DNA from: Martinezella rhizogenes
Lineage (GTDB): Bacteria; Pseudomonadota; Alphaproteobacteria; Rhizobiales; Rhizobiaceae
Assembly: GCF_007002745.1 (NCBI RefSeq)
Contig: NZ_SGNY01000010.1
Location: forward strand, 166,593-230,592
Direction: 5' to 3'
DNA: 64,000 nt
Positions 18,673-25,961 of the stretch are shown here, in pieces (positions within the stretch are counted from its first letter, which is position 1; the number at the start of each line of letters is the position of its first letter). The notes beneath the pieces are model-generated. The model was not told the origin of the DNA. It did no database searches and saw nothing but the letters and a program-made list of their open reading frames with translations. Made by a program: the position numbers and the translations under genes.

Positions 18673-19494
18673 ATGAGCCTTGAAGGCCTTTCCATCAATT
18701 TCGCCACCGTGCGCCAGGGCGGTGCTTTTGGCGCCATCGTTGATGCCTGCCTTGCCCATGGCATCACCGCCATTTCGCCCTGGCGCGAACAGGTGCACGG
18801 CGTCGGGCTCGCGGAAGCCGCCCGCATTGTCGAACGGAACGGGCTGCGCCTCAGCGGCCATTGCCGGGGCGGCTTCTTCCCCGCGCCCAATGCGGAAGGC
18901 CGCCGCCTCGCCATCGAGGACAATAAACGCGCCGTCGATGAAGCGGCCGCCATGAAGGCCGATTGCCTCGTGCTTGTTGTCGGTGGCCTGCCCGCCGGTT
19001 CCCGCGATCTGAAAGGCGCGCGGCAGATGGTGGAAGACGGCATGGCCGAACTTCTGCCCTATGCCCGAGCCGCCGGCGTGCCGCTTGCCATCGAACCGCT
19101 ACATCCCTTTTACGCCGCCGAGCGCGCCTGCTTCAACACACTGAAACAGTCGCTTGATCTCTGCGACCGGCTGGGGGCCGGCACCGGCGTTGCCATCGAC
19201 GTCTATCACGTCTGGTGGGACCCGGAACTGGAGGAACAGGTGGCGCGGGCCGGCAGGAACGGGCAAATCCTTGCCCACCACATCTGCGACTGGCTGGTGC
19301 CGACCACCGACCCGCTCAATGATCGCGGCATGATGGGTGACGGCGTGATTGACCTGAAGGCATTTCGCGCCATGATCGAGGCTGCCGGCTTCCACGGCCC
19401 GCAGGAAGTGGAAATCTTTTCGCATCGCTGGCAGGCGCGGCCAATGGACGAGGTTCTGTCCACGGTGGTCGAGCGTTTCAAGACTGTTTGTTGA
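18673..19494 (+). CDS. sugar phosphate isomerase/epimerase family (TIM barrel)
   Basis: A 273-residue member of the xylose isomerase-like TIM-barrel family. Metal-ligand candidates lie in AIEPLHPFYAAER (Glu, His), VAIDVYHVWWDPEL (Asp, His), HHICDWLVP and PQEVEIFSHRW (Glu). GGGGAGATATCGAT precedes ATG 18673. It sits between the DUF993 gene and the second oxidoreductase gene, in an arrangement resembling oxidoreductase-plus-lyase pairs that act on 3-keto-glycosides. That resemblance is of gene context only. Confidence 0.88.
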   Translation: MSLEGLSINFATVRQGGAFGAIVDACLAHGITAISPWREQVHGVGLAEAARIVERNGLRLSGHCRGGFFPAPNAEGRRLAIEDNKRAVDEAAAMKADCLVLVVGGLPAGSRDLKGARQMVEDGMAELLPYARAAGVPLAIEPLHPFYAAERACFNTLKQSLDLCDRLGAGTGVAIDVYHVWWDPELEEQVARAGRNGQILAHHICDWLVPTTDPLNDRGMMGDGVIDLKAFRAMIEAAGFHGPQEVEIFSHRWQARPMDEVLSTVVERFKTVC

Positions 19495-19513
19495 GATATC
19501 CGGGAGAGAGACA

Positions 19514-20749
19514 ATGCCTGAAAGGGTGAAACGCAAACGCTATGCGCTGGTCGGCACCGGCAATCGCGGCACCACCATGTGGGGCCGCGAACTTCTGGCC
19601 GGTTGGAGCGATTATGTCGAGCTGGTCGGCATTTGCGACCTGAACCTGATGCGCGCCGAACGCGCCCGCGCCATGATGGGCTCGAACGCACCGCTTTATG
19701 ACGATTTCGACCGGATGATGCTGGAGCAGCGCCCGGAACTGGTGATCGTCTGCACGCCTGACGATACACATGACGACATCATCATCCGCGCGCTGGAAGG
19801 CGGAGCCGATGTCATCAGCGAAAAACCGATGACCACCACCCCGGAAAAGATCGACCGTATTCGCGCAGCGGAGGCCAAAAGCGGCCGCCGGGTCGATGTG
19901 TCCTTCAATTACCGTTTCTCTCCCACCGCCGCGCGGATCAAGGAACTGATCGACGACGGGGCCATCGGCACGGTCACGTCAGTCGATTTTCACTGGTATC
20001 TCGATAACCAGCACGGTGCGGACTATTTCCGCCGCTGGCACGCCTTCACCGAACATTCCGGCAGCCTGTTCGTGCACAAGGCCACCCACCATTTCGATCT
20101 CTTGAACTGGTATCTCGATTCCGATCCCGTCGAAGTGAAGGGTTTCGGACAGCTGCTGCATTACGGCAAGAACGGCCCGTTCCGCGGAACGCGCTGTCGC
20201 ACCTGTCCGCACAAGGATGAGTGCGATTATTTCATGGATCTCGGCGCCGATCCTTTCCTCGATGCGCTCTATGAAGATCCGTCGAGCATTGACGGTTATA
20301 TGCGCGATGCCTGCGTCTTCCGCGAAGAGATCGACATCCCCGATACGATGAGCGCCTCGATCCGTTATGCGAGCGGCGTGCAGGTATCCTATTCGCTCAA
20401 CACCTATATGCCGATCGAAGGTCATCACATCGCCTTCAACGGCCATAAGGGCCGCATCGAGATGCGCCAATATGAAAAGCAGCCCTGGACGGAACCGCCG
20501 GCCGATGAAATCCTGCTGGTCAAAAGCTTCGGCGGCGGTGTCGAGCATATCTGGGTGCCGCATGAGCCGGGCGGTCATTATGGCGGCGACAACCGCATGC
20601 GCGACATGATCTTCAAACCGGGCTCGAATGACCGGCTGCGCCAGCGGGCAGGTTCACGTGCCGGCGCCATGTCGGTTCTCTGTGGCGTGGCGGCGCTGAA
20701 GAGCGCCCGCGAGGGCGGCTCCGAAGCGGTGAAATCACTGCCGCTCTAG
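19514..20749 (+). CDS. Gfo/Idh/MocA-family oxidoreductase
   Basis: A 411-residue enzyme with nucleotide-binding segment ALVGTGNRGTTMWG (residues 11-24), the family motif SEKPMTTTPEKIDRI near residue 102, and substrate-domain motifs GSLFVHKATHHFDLLNWYL (catalytic His region). A cysteine cluster, RCRTCPHKDECDY at about residues 223-235, could bind metal and is an unusual insertion. GGGAGAGAC precedes the ATG. It is the last gene of the operon and is followed by a GC-rich hairpin. Confidence 0.9.
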   Translation: MPERVKRKRYALVGTGNRGTTMWGRELLAGWSDYVELVGICDLNLMRAERARAMMGSNAPLYDDFDRMMLEQRPELVIVCTPDDTHDDIIIRALEGGADVISEKPMTTTPEKIDRIRAAEAKSGRRVDVSFNYRFSPTAARIKELIDDGAIGTVTSVDFHWYLDNQHGADYFRRWHAFTEHSGSLFVHKATHHFDLLNWYLDSDPVEVKGFGQLLHYGKNGPFRGTRCRTCPHKDECDYFMDLGADPFLDALYEDPSSIDGYMRDACVFREEIDIPDTMSASIRYASGVQVSYSLNTYMPIEGHHIAFNGHKGRIEMRQYEKQPWTEPPADEILLVKSFGGGVEHIWVPHEPGGHYGGDNRMRDMIFKPGSNDRLRQRAGSRAGAMSVLCGVAALKSAREGGSEAVKSLPL

Positions 20750-20757
20750 AATCTTCG

Positions 20758-20789
20758 GCGCGCGGCCGCTTCGACAGCGGGCCGCGCGC
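20758..20789 (+). terminator. GC-rich hairpin ending the oxidoreductase operon
   Basis: A 10-bp perfect stem (GCGCGCGGCC and GGCCGCGCGC) with a 12-nt loop begins 8 nt after the stop codon. There is no T run after it, so termination may be hairpin-only or rho-assisted. Confidence 0.55.
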
Positions 20790-20833
20790 TGCAACTGGCA
20801 AAAAGAACGGACGATATTCCGCAGATTACGCGC

Positions 20834-20870
20834 CTCTTCCATCCCGATAATATGATTATCGGGGGAAGAG
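20834..20870 (+). promoter_or_regulatory. long hairpin covering the Shine-Dalgarno of a 39-aa membrane protein
   Basis: CTCTTCC (20834-20840) and CCCGATAAT (20843-20851) pair with ATTATCGGG (20855-20863) and GGAAGAG (20864-20870), giving a 16-bp stem with a 2-nt bulge and a 3-nt loop. The 3' strand contains the GGGGGAAGAG Shine-Dalgarno of the gene starting at 20881, so folding would hide it. This could be a translational switch such as an RNA thermometer; the function is inferred from geometry only. Confidence 0.55.
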
Positions 20871-20880
20871 AGAGTGAATT

Positions 20881-21000
20881 ATGTCCAGTTTTGAAGCCTT
20901 CGTTCCGCTTATCATCATCGGTGCCAGCCTGTTTGTTTTCTTCAAATGGGTGGGACGCGATATGAACAGGGACGAGAAAAAACCGCGATCCCGCCGCTGA
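20881..21000 (+). CDS. small single-pass membrane protein (39 aa)
   Basis: Begins MSSFEAFVPLIIIGASLFVF and continues with FKWVGRDMNRDE and a basic tail. One hydrophobic helix (residues about 7-22) is followed by a positively charged cytoplasmic end, the pattern of many small stress-induced membrane proteins. A purine-rich GGGGGAAGAGAGAG lies 8-20 nt upstream of ATG 20881 inside a long hairpin. It is not a recognised named family. The reading frame is short, so reality rests on the ribosome site, membrane pattern and position in a run of small genes. Confidence 0.6.
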   Translation: MSSFEAFVPLIIIGASLFVFFKWVGRDMNRDEKKPRSRR

Positions 21001-21082
21001 CGTATGAACAGTTGCCATAACCCGGCACAGCTGCGGAACCTCGCGCTTCTGCCGGCGTTTTCCTTCCAAAGGAGAACAGGCC

Positions 21083-21256
21083 ATGATGCAGCAGAAAAAG
21101 CCGAAGACAGTCGAAAAGAGCCCTTCCAAGGCCAGCGAAATTCCACCAGCTGGCCCGCACGCCAAACCTTCGCTTACCGATTATGACAAGACGCCGGGCG
21201 CAGGCAGCCTGCCAGATGGCGACAACGCGAAGGATGTTTCGCCGGGCGCCGGTTAA
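21083..21256 (+). CDS. small hydrophilic protein (57 aa)
   Basis: Begins MMQQKKPKTVEKSPSKASEI and ends SLPDGDNAKDVSPGAG. It is rich in Lys, Pro, Ser and Gly, without hydrophobic segments, and is probably disordered. AAAGGAGAACAGGCC provides a strong ribosome site before ATG 21083. The product has no recognised domain; its type and its neighbours (cold-shock and ribosomal genes, other small basic proteins) suggest a stress-related conserved rhizobial protein. Confidence 0.6.
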   Translation: MMQQKKPKTVEKSPSKASEIPPAGPHAKPSLTDYDKTPGAGSLPDGDNAKDVSPGAG

Positions 21257-21522
21257 CACGTATCCCGTGCGGCTGGCAGCTACAGAGCATCGCGGAAAAC
21301 GTTTTAAAATAATTACTTACAAGAAATACTAAGATAACTTAACGTATTTTCCACCGCGCCCTCGTTGCAAAATTGAAAATTCCGGCTATATTTGCCCAAT
21401 CGACCATTGCTTGTGACCGACGCTCCAGCCTCCGTGCTCTCGTTGGATTTCCTCTCAAATAATCGATCCAATCCCGCAAGGTATCGCGGGAACCACAACG
21501 ATTGCTACGAAAGGAAATCGTT
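21257..21522 (+). promoter_or_regulatory. promoter and long 5' leader of the cold-shock operon
   Basis: This 266-nt gene-free stretch starts with AT-rich DNA (21300-21345, including TTTTAAAATAATTAC and AATACTAAGAT) that probably holds the promoter. The rest would be a leader of roughly 150-180 nt containing a small hairpin CCCGC...GCGGG (21474-21490) shortly before the AAGGAAA ribosome site. Long structured leaders are usual for cspA-type genes and mediate cold induction; that role is inferred here. Confidence 0.55.
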
Positions 21523-21732
21523 ATGAACACTGGTACTGTAAAGTGGTTCAACGCCACCAAGGGCTTCGGCTTCATTCAGCCTGACAACGGCGGCACGGAC
21601 GTTTTCGTTCACATCTCCGCAGTTGAGCGCGCAGGTCTGCGTTCGCTGAATGACGGCCAGAAGGTCACCTACGACATCGTTCAGGACCGTCGCTCGGGCA
21701 AAAGCTCCGCCGACAATCTGCGCGCTGCCTGA
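21523..21732 (+). CDS. cspA: cold-shock protein, CspA family
   Basis: A 69-residue single cold-shock domain that binds single-stranded nucleic acid and melts RNA structure. RNP1 is KGFGFI (residues about 15-20) and RNP2 is DVFVHI (about 30-35); [15 protein letters not shown] is the family hallmark. AAGGAAATCGTT precedes ATG 21523; an in-frame start at 21502 is less likely. It is followed by a terminator-like hairpin, ORF2 and rpsU. A polycistronic cold-shock operon of cspA, an ORF and rpsU is described in Sinorhizobium meliloti, which this layout matches. Confidence 0.97.
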   Translation: MNTGTVKWFNATKGFGFIQPDNGGTDVFVHISAVERAGLRSLNDGQKVTYDIVQDRRSGKSSADNLRAA

Positions 21733-21786
21733 TTTGTCATTCGCGCCGCTGGCGTTAATACGGCAGCGGGCGTAATGATTCTGAGA

Positions 21787-21818
21787 GGTCGGGTTAAGCC
21801 CGGCCTTTTACTTTTTTT
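21787..21818 (+). terminator. terminator or attenuator after cspA
   Basis: GGTCGGG pairs with CCCGGCC (one G-T pair) over a 5-nt loop and is followed by TTTTACTTTTTTT. It lies 54 nt after the cspA stop and 17 nt before ORF2, so it would release most transcripts after cspA and allow limited read-through into ORF2-rpsU. Confidence 0.85.
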
Positions 21819-21835
21819 GGCCATGGGAGGCTCTC

Positions 21836-22123
21836 ATGCGCAAAAATCTTTACCGCTCCGGCGATGCGATTGTCCTCAAGGCGGGCGTCCTTGGCAGCAA
21901 TCAGCCCAGCGGTCCTGGCCGGATCACAATGGTTCTGCCGGAAACACAGGGTTTGGTTCGTTTCAGGGTTCGTTTTCAGAACGAGAACTTCGAACGGAAC
22001 ATTGCGTCCGATGAAATCGATACCGCTTCATCCTCATCGAGAGGAATGGATGCGGAAAGTTTAGCACCCCGTGCTTCGGGATCCAGCTGGATCAACTCGA
22101 GCACGATCAAAGTCAGAAAATAG
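21836..22123 (+). CDS. conserved hypothetical protein of the cspA-rpsU operon (ORF2)
   Basis: A 95-residue basic protein starting MRKNLYRSGDAIVLKAG. The first 60 residues look like a small beta-rich fold (RSGDAIVLKAGVLG, GRITMVLPETQGLVRFRVRF); the C-terminal 35 are Ser-rich and probably disordered. GGGAGG lies 7 nt upstream. Its position between cspA and rpsU equals that of ORF2 in the S. meliloti cold-shock operon. No biochemical function is known to me. Confidence 0.75.
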   Translation: MRKNLYRSGDAIVLKAGVLGSNQPSGPGRITMVLPETQGLVRFRVRFQNENFERNIASDEIDTASSSSRGMDAESLAPRASGSSWINSSTIKVRK

Positions 22124-22151
22124 CAGCGACGGCTGCTTTTAAGGAGATATT

Positions 22152-22388
22152 TTGCAGGTCATCGTCAGAGACAACAATGTCGAGCAAGCGCTTCGCGTCT
22201 TGAAGAAGAGAATGCAGCGCGAGGGTATTTTCCGCGAAATGCGTGCTCGTGAAGCTTACGAAAAGCCGTCGGCAAAGCGCGTTCGTGAAGAAGCCGAAGC
22301 CGTTCGCCGCCACCGCAAGCTGGCGAGAAAAAAGATGCAGCGCGAGGGACTGCTGCCGGCTCCTAAAAAGGCTGCCCGCACCCGCTAA
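22152..22388 (+). CDS. rpsU: 30S ribosomal protein S21
   Basis: A 78-residue protein with the S21 signature [26 protein letters not shown] and an arginine/lysine-rich C-terminal helix. S21 helps the 30S subunit recognise Shine-Dalgarno sites. The start is TTG at 22152, preceded by a near-perfect AAGGAGATAT; no in-frame ATG or GTG fits the family N-terminus. The C-terminal tail ([19 protein letters not shown]) is longer than in enterobacteria, as usual in alphaproteobacteria. Likely cold-induced with cspA. Confidence 0.96.
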   Translation: MQVIVRDNNVEQALRVLKKRMQREGIFREMRAREAYEKPSAKRVREEAEAVRRHRKLARKKMQREGLLPAPKKAARTR

Positions 22389-22422
22389 TTGCTAATCCTG
22401 CCTTCCCGCAAAGGAGAACGTC

Positions 22423-22638
22423 ATGACCGAACCAAAAGAGGCTGTTTTCAAACCCGAAAAACTGTCCTCTCAGGATAAGGCCTCGATGACGGACAAGGCG
22501 GCAAGACAGATTATCACTGCCGAATCCGACCAGCGTACGCGCAAGACGGAACGGCTTCGCCAGCTTCGCGAAGCGCAGGAGGCGGCAACCGCCGCCACTC
22601 CGCACCCACCTGTCAAAAGGCCATCCGGTAAAAAATAG
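22423..22638 (+). CDS. conserved small charged protein (71 aa)
   Basis: Starts MTEPKEAVFKPEKLSSQDKA. The middle (TAESDQRTRKTERLRQLREAQEA) is a predicted charged helix, and the tail is Pro/Lys-rich. AAAGGAGAACGTC precedes ATG 22423, 34 nt after the rpsU stop, so it may be the last gene of the cold-shock operon. It has no recognised domain. Confidence 0.7.
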   Translation: MTEPKEAVFKPEKLSSQDKASMTDKAARQIITAESDQRTRKTERLRQLREAQEAATAATPHPPVKRPSGKK

Positions 22639-22784
22639 CGCCGTTGCGCATTTTGCCGTCGTCTTCTCGAAAAACCTCTTGAACCTTATACGCAACAGGC
22701 GCACCTTTCGCCTGTCAGCAACCTGTTGAAGGGCGCTGGTGATTGAGGACAGACAGTCCTCGCCCCAAGCGAAAGGAGGACGTA

Positions 22785-23057
22785 ATGTCTTCCGAGTTTT
22801 ATTCACCAAGTCTTTCACGCAACCTCGTCCGCACCGGCGGCGCGGGGTATCGGGAAAATGCGTCGCTGCGCCTGCTTTTGAACGCAGCCGAAGAAACGGC
22901 CATCCGCCAGGATCGCGACGCTTATTTTGCAGCCTTTCCGGATTTCGGCGTCCAGACCGACGTGTCGAAGAGAAGCGTTCCAGCGGGCCGCATCCGCCTG
23001 TCCAAACCGACCCTGTCCTTCGGGAAACAGTCACTGCCGGGACCATCCTTGTCCTGA
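22785..23057 (+). CDS. hypothetical protein (90 aa)
   Basis: Begins MSSEFYSPSLSRNLVRTGGA; residues 30-50 (SLRLLLNAAEETAIRQDRDAY) look helical, the rest is basic and polar. A strong AAAGGAGGACGTA lies before ATG 22785. The stretch from GAAAGGAGG through the first three codons (ATG TCT TCC) is nearly identical to the start of the gene at 23881. It is not a family I recognise. Confidence 0.65.
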   Translation: MSSEFYSPSLSRNLVRTGGAGYRENASLRLLLNAAEETAIRQDRDAYFAAFPDFGVQTDVSKRSVPAGRIRLSKPTLSFGKQSLPGPSLS

Positions 23058-23144
23058 CGGTGAAACCGCTTCCCACCCCTGCCCGCCTTGAGCGACGATG
23101 CTCAAGCGTCACATCAGATACTGCTTCAACATGAGGAGAACACC

Positions 23145-23282
23145 ATGGCCAAGGGTCAATTGCGCAGCAATAAGGAAGTCCGCAAACCGAAGAAGGACAA
23201 GACCAAGGCTGCAGCCGCAGCGCCGACCGGTTCGCAGGTCAAGTTCGCAAACGCCACGACGGCGGACGGCAAGAAGAAATAA
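23145..23282 (+). CDS. small lysine-rich protein (45 aa)
   Basis: Begins MAKGQLRSNKEVRKPKKDKT, followed by an alanine-rich stretch, a short hydrophobic patch (QVKFANATTADG) and KKK. AGGAGAACACC precedes ATG 23145. The MAKGQLRSNKE start is familiar from small conserved rhizobial proteins of unknown function. Highly basic and probably nucleic acid- or ribosome-associated (inference). Confidence 0.7.
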   Translation: MAKGQLRSNKEVRKPKKDKTKAAAAAPTGSQVKFANATTADGKKK

Positions 23283-23345
23283 CGGGGCGCCTCACGTGGC
23301 TGCCGGCAAATTATAGAGGGTAAGACATCCTTTTAATTACCGGAC

Positions 23346-23374
23346 TTGTTTTGGCCACATTGCCCATCTATATA
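23346..23374 (+). promoter_or_regulatory. predicted promoter TTGTTT-N17-TATATA
   Basis: TTGTTT (23346-23351) and TATATA (23369-23374) are separated by exactly 17 nt, a good match to the vegetative promoter pattern. Transcription would start near 23381. Confidence 0.45.
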
Positions 23375-23380
23375 GCTCAT

Positions 23381-23520
23381 ATGGCAACTGCTGGTGAGCG
23401 CGAATGAAATTGTCGTTCGCAGTTGTTTTAGTCGCTTTAGACTTTTGACCACGGATGTACTGGCACTGGTGTTGAAAGCGATATGAGGAAGGTCGGTGCA
23501 ATATTGCCCCGGCCTTTTTT
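23381..23520 (+). ncRNA. candidate small RNA
   Basis: A predicted transcript of about 140 nt runs from the promoter above to a hairpin followed by TTTTTT. It contains only very short frames (8, 14 and 6 codons). The nearest upstream gene ends 208 nt before the terminator, so the terminator is hard to explain otherwise. An alternative is a riboregulatory leader with a terminated short form. No sequence match to a known RNA family is claimed. Confidence 0.35.
23491..23520 (+). terminator. rho-independent terminator
   Basis: GGTCGG pairs with CCGGCC (one G-T), and the inner GCAATATTGC continues the stem after a single mismatch; TTTTTT follows at 23515-23520. The structure is strong and strand-specific. 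Confidence 0.85.
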
Positions 23521-23880
23521 GTTGCCTGCAATGCTGCGGATGACAGATGCCGCAGATTACAAATATCTCCGAACGTGCGATCGGCGGCCGAATTAACTTG
23601 CCTATCAGCCCCAAAGGGCGCACGATTCCCCATCGGTAATTTATGGGCGTTACCGCCGTCAGGCTGATATGCCGTCCCAAAGCCCCCGTCCTGCGCATGT
23701 CGTTGACCGACAGGACTTTTCGTAATTTTTTAAACGACATGCACGGCGGCATCGGCCGGGACACCGGAAATGGTTTTGCTTGGTATCGCCCGTCGTTCAA
23801 AACGTTGAAGCGTCCTTGCATGGCGTCCGGAAGGACGCGTGACGCTCCGGCTTTGTGTACTCCACAGAAAGGAGGACGTC

Positions 23881-24168
23881 ATGTCTTCCACTTGCGACAA
23901 TTGCATCATTTCATCACAAGACCTGAAAATGCTTCAATCGGTGCTCGAAGGCCTGGGTTATGACCACCACCTCGTCGATGATGAGGCTCTTCTTTACAAC
24001 AATGCGGCCCGCAAGGTGATCCAGCTGTTTCAGGACGGGTTGACCGACCCGGACGATCTTTCGGGCGAAATGCTTTTTCTGTTCGGCGCTCACAAACATG
24101 AACGCGTGAAGGCCTGGAAGCCGCTGCCGCGTTACGCGATCCAGGGCCTGCCGCCGCTTTATCGATGA
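23881..24168 (+). CDS. hypothetical protein (95 aa)
   Basis: Begins MSSTCDNCIISSQDLKMLQS and has a helical core (QDLKMLQSVLEGLGY, AARKVIQLFQDGLTDPDDLSGEMLFLF). A CxxC pair (Cys5, Cys8) might bind metal. A strong AAAGGAGGACGTC precedes ATG 23881, and the leader plus first codons match those of the gene at 22785. The composition and acidic stretches are typical of a soluble cytoplasmic protein. No named family recognised. Confidence 0.72.
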   Translation: MSSTCDNCIISSQDLKMLQSVLEGLGYDHHLVDDEALLYNNAARKVIQLFQDGLTDPDDLSGEMLFLFGAHKHERVKAWKPLPRYAIQGLPPLYR

Positions 24169-24413
24169 TGGAAATGCCCCTCGTGCGTTGCATGAAGGGC
24201 AACCTTCAAAATCACCGATGAAAATAACGGCTTGGCAAATACCTTATATCAGGCAAGACTGAAATGGAGCGTCCTGCATGCGTTCACGCGCAACACGGGA
24301 CGCTTCCCGTATGGAATTTGCAGCATCGGACATTGCAGAACCGCGACTGGCTTGCGGAATGTCCTGGCCAGGTTTCATATCGGCAAGTTTTGCGTCTGCG
24401 TGGAGGGTGGAGT

Positions 24414-24527
24414 ATGACGTATGACTGGAGCGGCCGCAGGATGCGGCGTATGCGAGCGGCGAAACTGACGATCATCAGCCTCGTCGCGGCTTTCGTGCTG
24501 ACGGCTCCGATCTTTGCGCATTACTGA
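24414..24527 (+). CDS. small membrane or exported peptide (37 aa)
   Basis: Begins MTYDWSGRRMRRMRAAK, then a hydrophobic helix TIISLVAAFVLTAPIFA and ends HY. GGAGGGTGGAGT gives a good ribosome site before ATG 24414. The positive-inside charge pattern suggests a single-pass inner-membrane protein. It lies at the end of the small-gene cluster and is convergent with the acyltransferase gene. Confidence 0.55.
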   Translation: MTYDWSGRRMRRMRAAKLTIISLVAAFVLTAPIFAHY

Positions 24528-24539
24528 AACCACGCAAAT

Positions 24540-25649
24540 TTAACGTCCGATCAAACCGTCTGGCTGATTTTGTCCGGCTTTCTTCAGGCGGTTCTTCAGC
24601 CATTTCTGAACCGGCTGATCATAATGCACCGTCAGCCACCATGACAGGCAGGTCGTCCCGACCAGGAAAACGATGCCGACCGGCAAAGCCATGTTCGTCC
24701 CGTCAACCGTGGGTATCAGAAGCTCCGTCCAGGCCAGAAGCGGAATATGCAGGACATACACCGCATAGGACGCCGTGCCCAGAAACGCCGACACCACTGC
24801 CGTCCTGCGGCCCGGAACCGTCTGGCTTGCGACGAACAATAACAGCGGCCAGATGAGCAGCACGACCATAAGATCGAAAAACGGTCGAAGCTCCCGCGTC
24901 ATCGGCACGGCGAGGATGAAGCAGACCAGCAGAAGACAAAGAACAGCCTGTACCGGCCGCAGCTGCGGCACGCGGTTGCGGTAACGATAAATCAGCACGC
25001 CGATGAAAAACGAGAAAAATACCCGTCCCATGCCGGCATACATCTCATGCCAGCGAAAACCCGCATGCAAGCGGCCAAACTCAGCGGCGGCCACCATCAG
25101 CACAATGGCGCTGACGGCCAGCACCGCAGCCGTCTGTTTCGCCGTCGCCCGCACGCCCCAGCGGGCATAAAACACATTCACCACCAGCTCGTTGAACAGC
25201 GACCATGCCGGGCTGACGAGAAACAACGCGCCGTTGAGGGTGAGCGTGAAGGGAGCCGGCAGAAAGAGAAGCCCCGTGACCAGAGCGAAAGCCAGCTCGC
25301 CCGGCTCGATATGCCGATGAAGATCATCGATCGGCGTTGGCAGGCCCAGCACATAAAGACAGATGAAGTACGCAGCCATCAGGGCCAGCGCCAGGCCGTA
25401 AAGCGGATAAAGACGGGCAAAGCGCGCCTTCATGAAAAAGCCGGGGGAAATCGCCCCCTCGAGCAACTTCCTGCTATAGGCATGCGCCAGCACGAAACCG
25501 CTCAAGGCAAAGAACAGATCCACCGCGAGATAGCTCGACGCCGTGCTTTTTCCGAAAAGCTGCTCGGCATGACGGTGAACGATGAAGAGGGCAGCCACAC
25601 CCCTTATGCCGTCGAGCAATATGAAGCGTTCCGGGGATGATTGGACCAT
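24540..25649 (-). CDS. acyltransferase family 3 membrane protein (OafA type)
   Basis: A 369-residue integral membrane acyltransferase with about ten hydrophobic segments. The N-terminal motif FILLDGIRGVAALFIVHRHAEQLF carries the conserved Arg and His, and LFFALSGFVLAHAYSRKL and KARFARLYPLYGLAL are typical of the family, which O-acetylates or succinylates surface polysaccharides. The ribosome site before ATG 25649 is weak. A stand-alone acyl carrier protein gene lies 312 nt away on the other strand, but a functional link is only suggested by proximity. Confidence 0.88.
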   Translation of the reverse strand: MVQSSPERFILLDGIRGVAALFIVHRHAEQLFGKSTASSYLAVDLFFALSGFVLAHAYSRKLLEGAISPGFFMKARFARLYPLYGLALALMAAYFICLYVLGLPTPIDDLHRHIEPGELAFALVTGLLFLPAPFTLTLNGALFLVSPAWSLFNELVVNVFYARWGVRATAKQTAAVLAVSAIVLMVAAAEFGRLHAGFRWHEMYAGMGRVFFSFFIGVLIYRYRNRVPQLRPVQAVLCLLLVCFILAVPMTRELRPFFDLMVVLLIWPLLLFVASQTVPGRRTAVVSAFLGTASYAVYVLHIPLLAWTELLIPTVDGTNMALPVGIVFLVGTTCLSWWLTVHYDQPVQKWLKNRLKKAGQNQPDGLIGR

Positions 25650-25961
25650 GATATTGGGGCTCGGTGGGGCTGAACGATATTATTCCGCAAAAACGAGGTT
25701 TACCGCGCAGCGGCTCATCGCTTCCAGTCACAAACTGTTTAACGCAGCATACACCGCTCAATATTATGAAACACTTCCCCTTGGCCGACACTCTTCCGCA
25801 GACGTGAAAGGCATGCTACGTCCGGATGTCATCGATGCTTTGCCCCTTTGACTTTGCGCATCACGCCCCGCGAAAACCGGCTTCGATTTTTGTGAGGGAT
25901 ACCCCGGGCGCAAATTGGGATCGGGCGGATCGGAGACAGGCAACTTTCGCGGAGTCCCATT
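25650..25961. other. 312-nt divergent intergenic region
   Basis: Separates the acyltransferase gene (minus) from the acyl carrier protein gene (plus). No hairpin, repeat or convincing promoter pair stands out; a TTGACT hexamer at 25849-25854 is the best -35-like element toward the plus strand. Confidence 0.4.

Larger units (their letters stand above)
23283..23880. other. 598-nt stretch without convincing protein gene
   Basis: Contains a predicted sigma70-type promoter (23346-23374) and a strong intrinsic terminator (23491-23520) that would bound a roughly 140-nt RNA. A GCGTCCTT...AAGGACGC hairpin (23810-23838) lies 43 nt before the next gene. Open frames here, including a 162-codon frame on the minus strand, lack ribosome sites and family features. 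Confidence 0.6.

Noticed and set aside
23381..23480. Very short frames (MKLSFAVVLVALDF, MYWHWC) inside the candidate RNA as attenuation leader peptides
   Set aside because: A Trp-His-Trp run before a terminator recalls attenuators, but the downstream gene is not biosynthetic and no antiterminator pairing is apparent.
23333..23821. 162-codon minus-strand frame in the small-gene cluster
   Set aside because: No ribosome site and no domain; it overlaps a plus-strand terminator and promoter-like elements that better explain the stretch.
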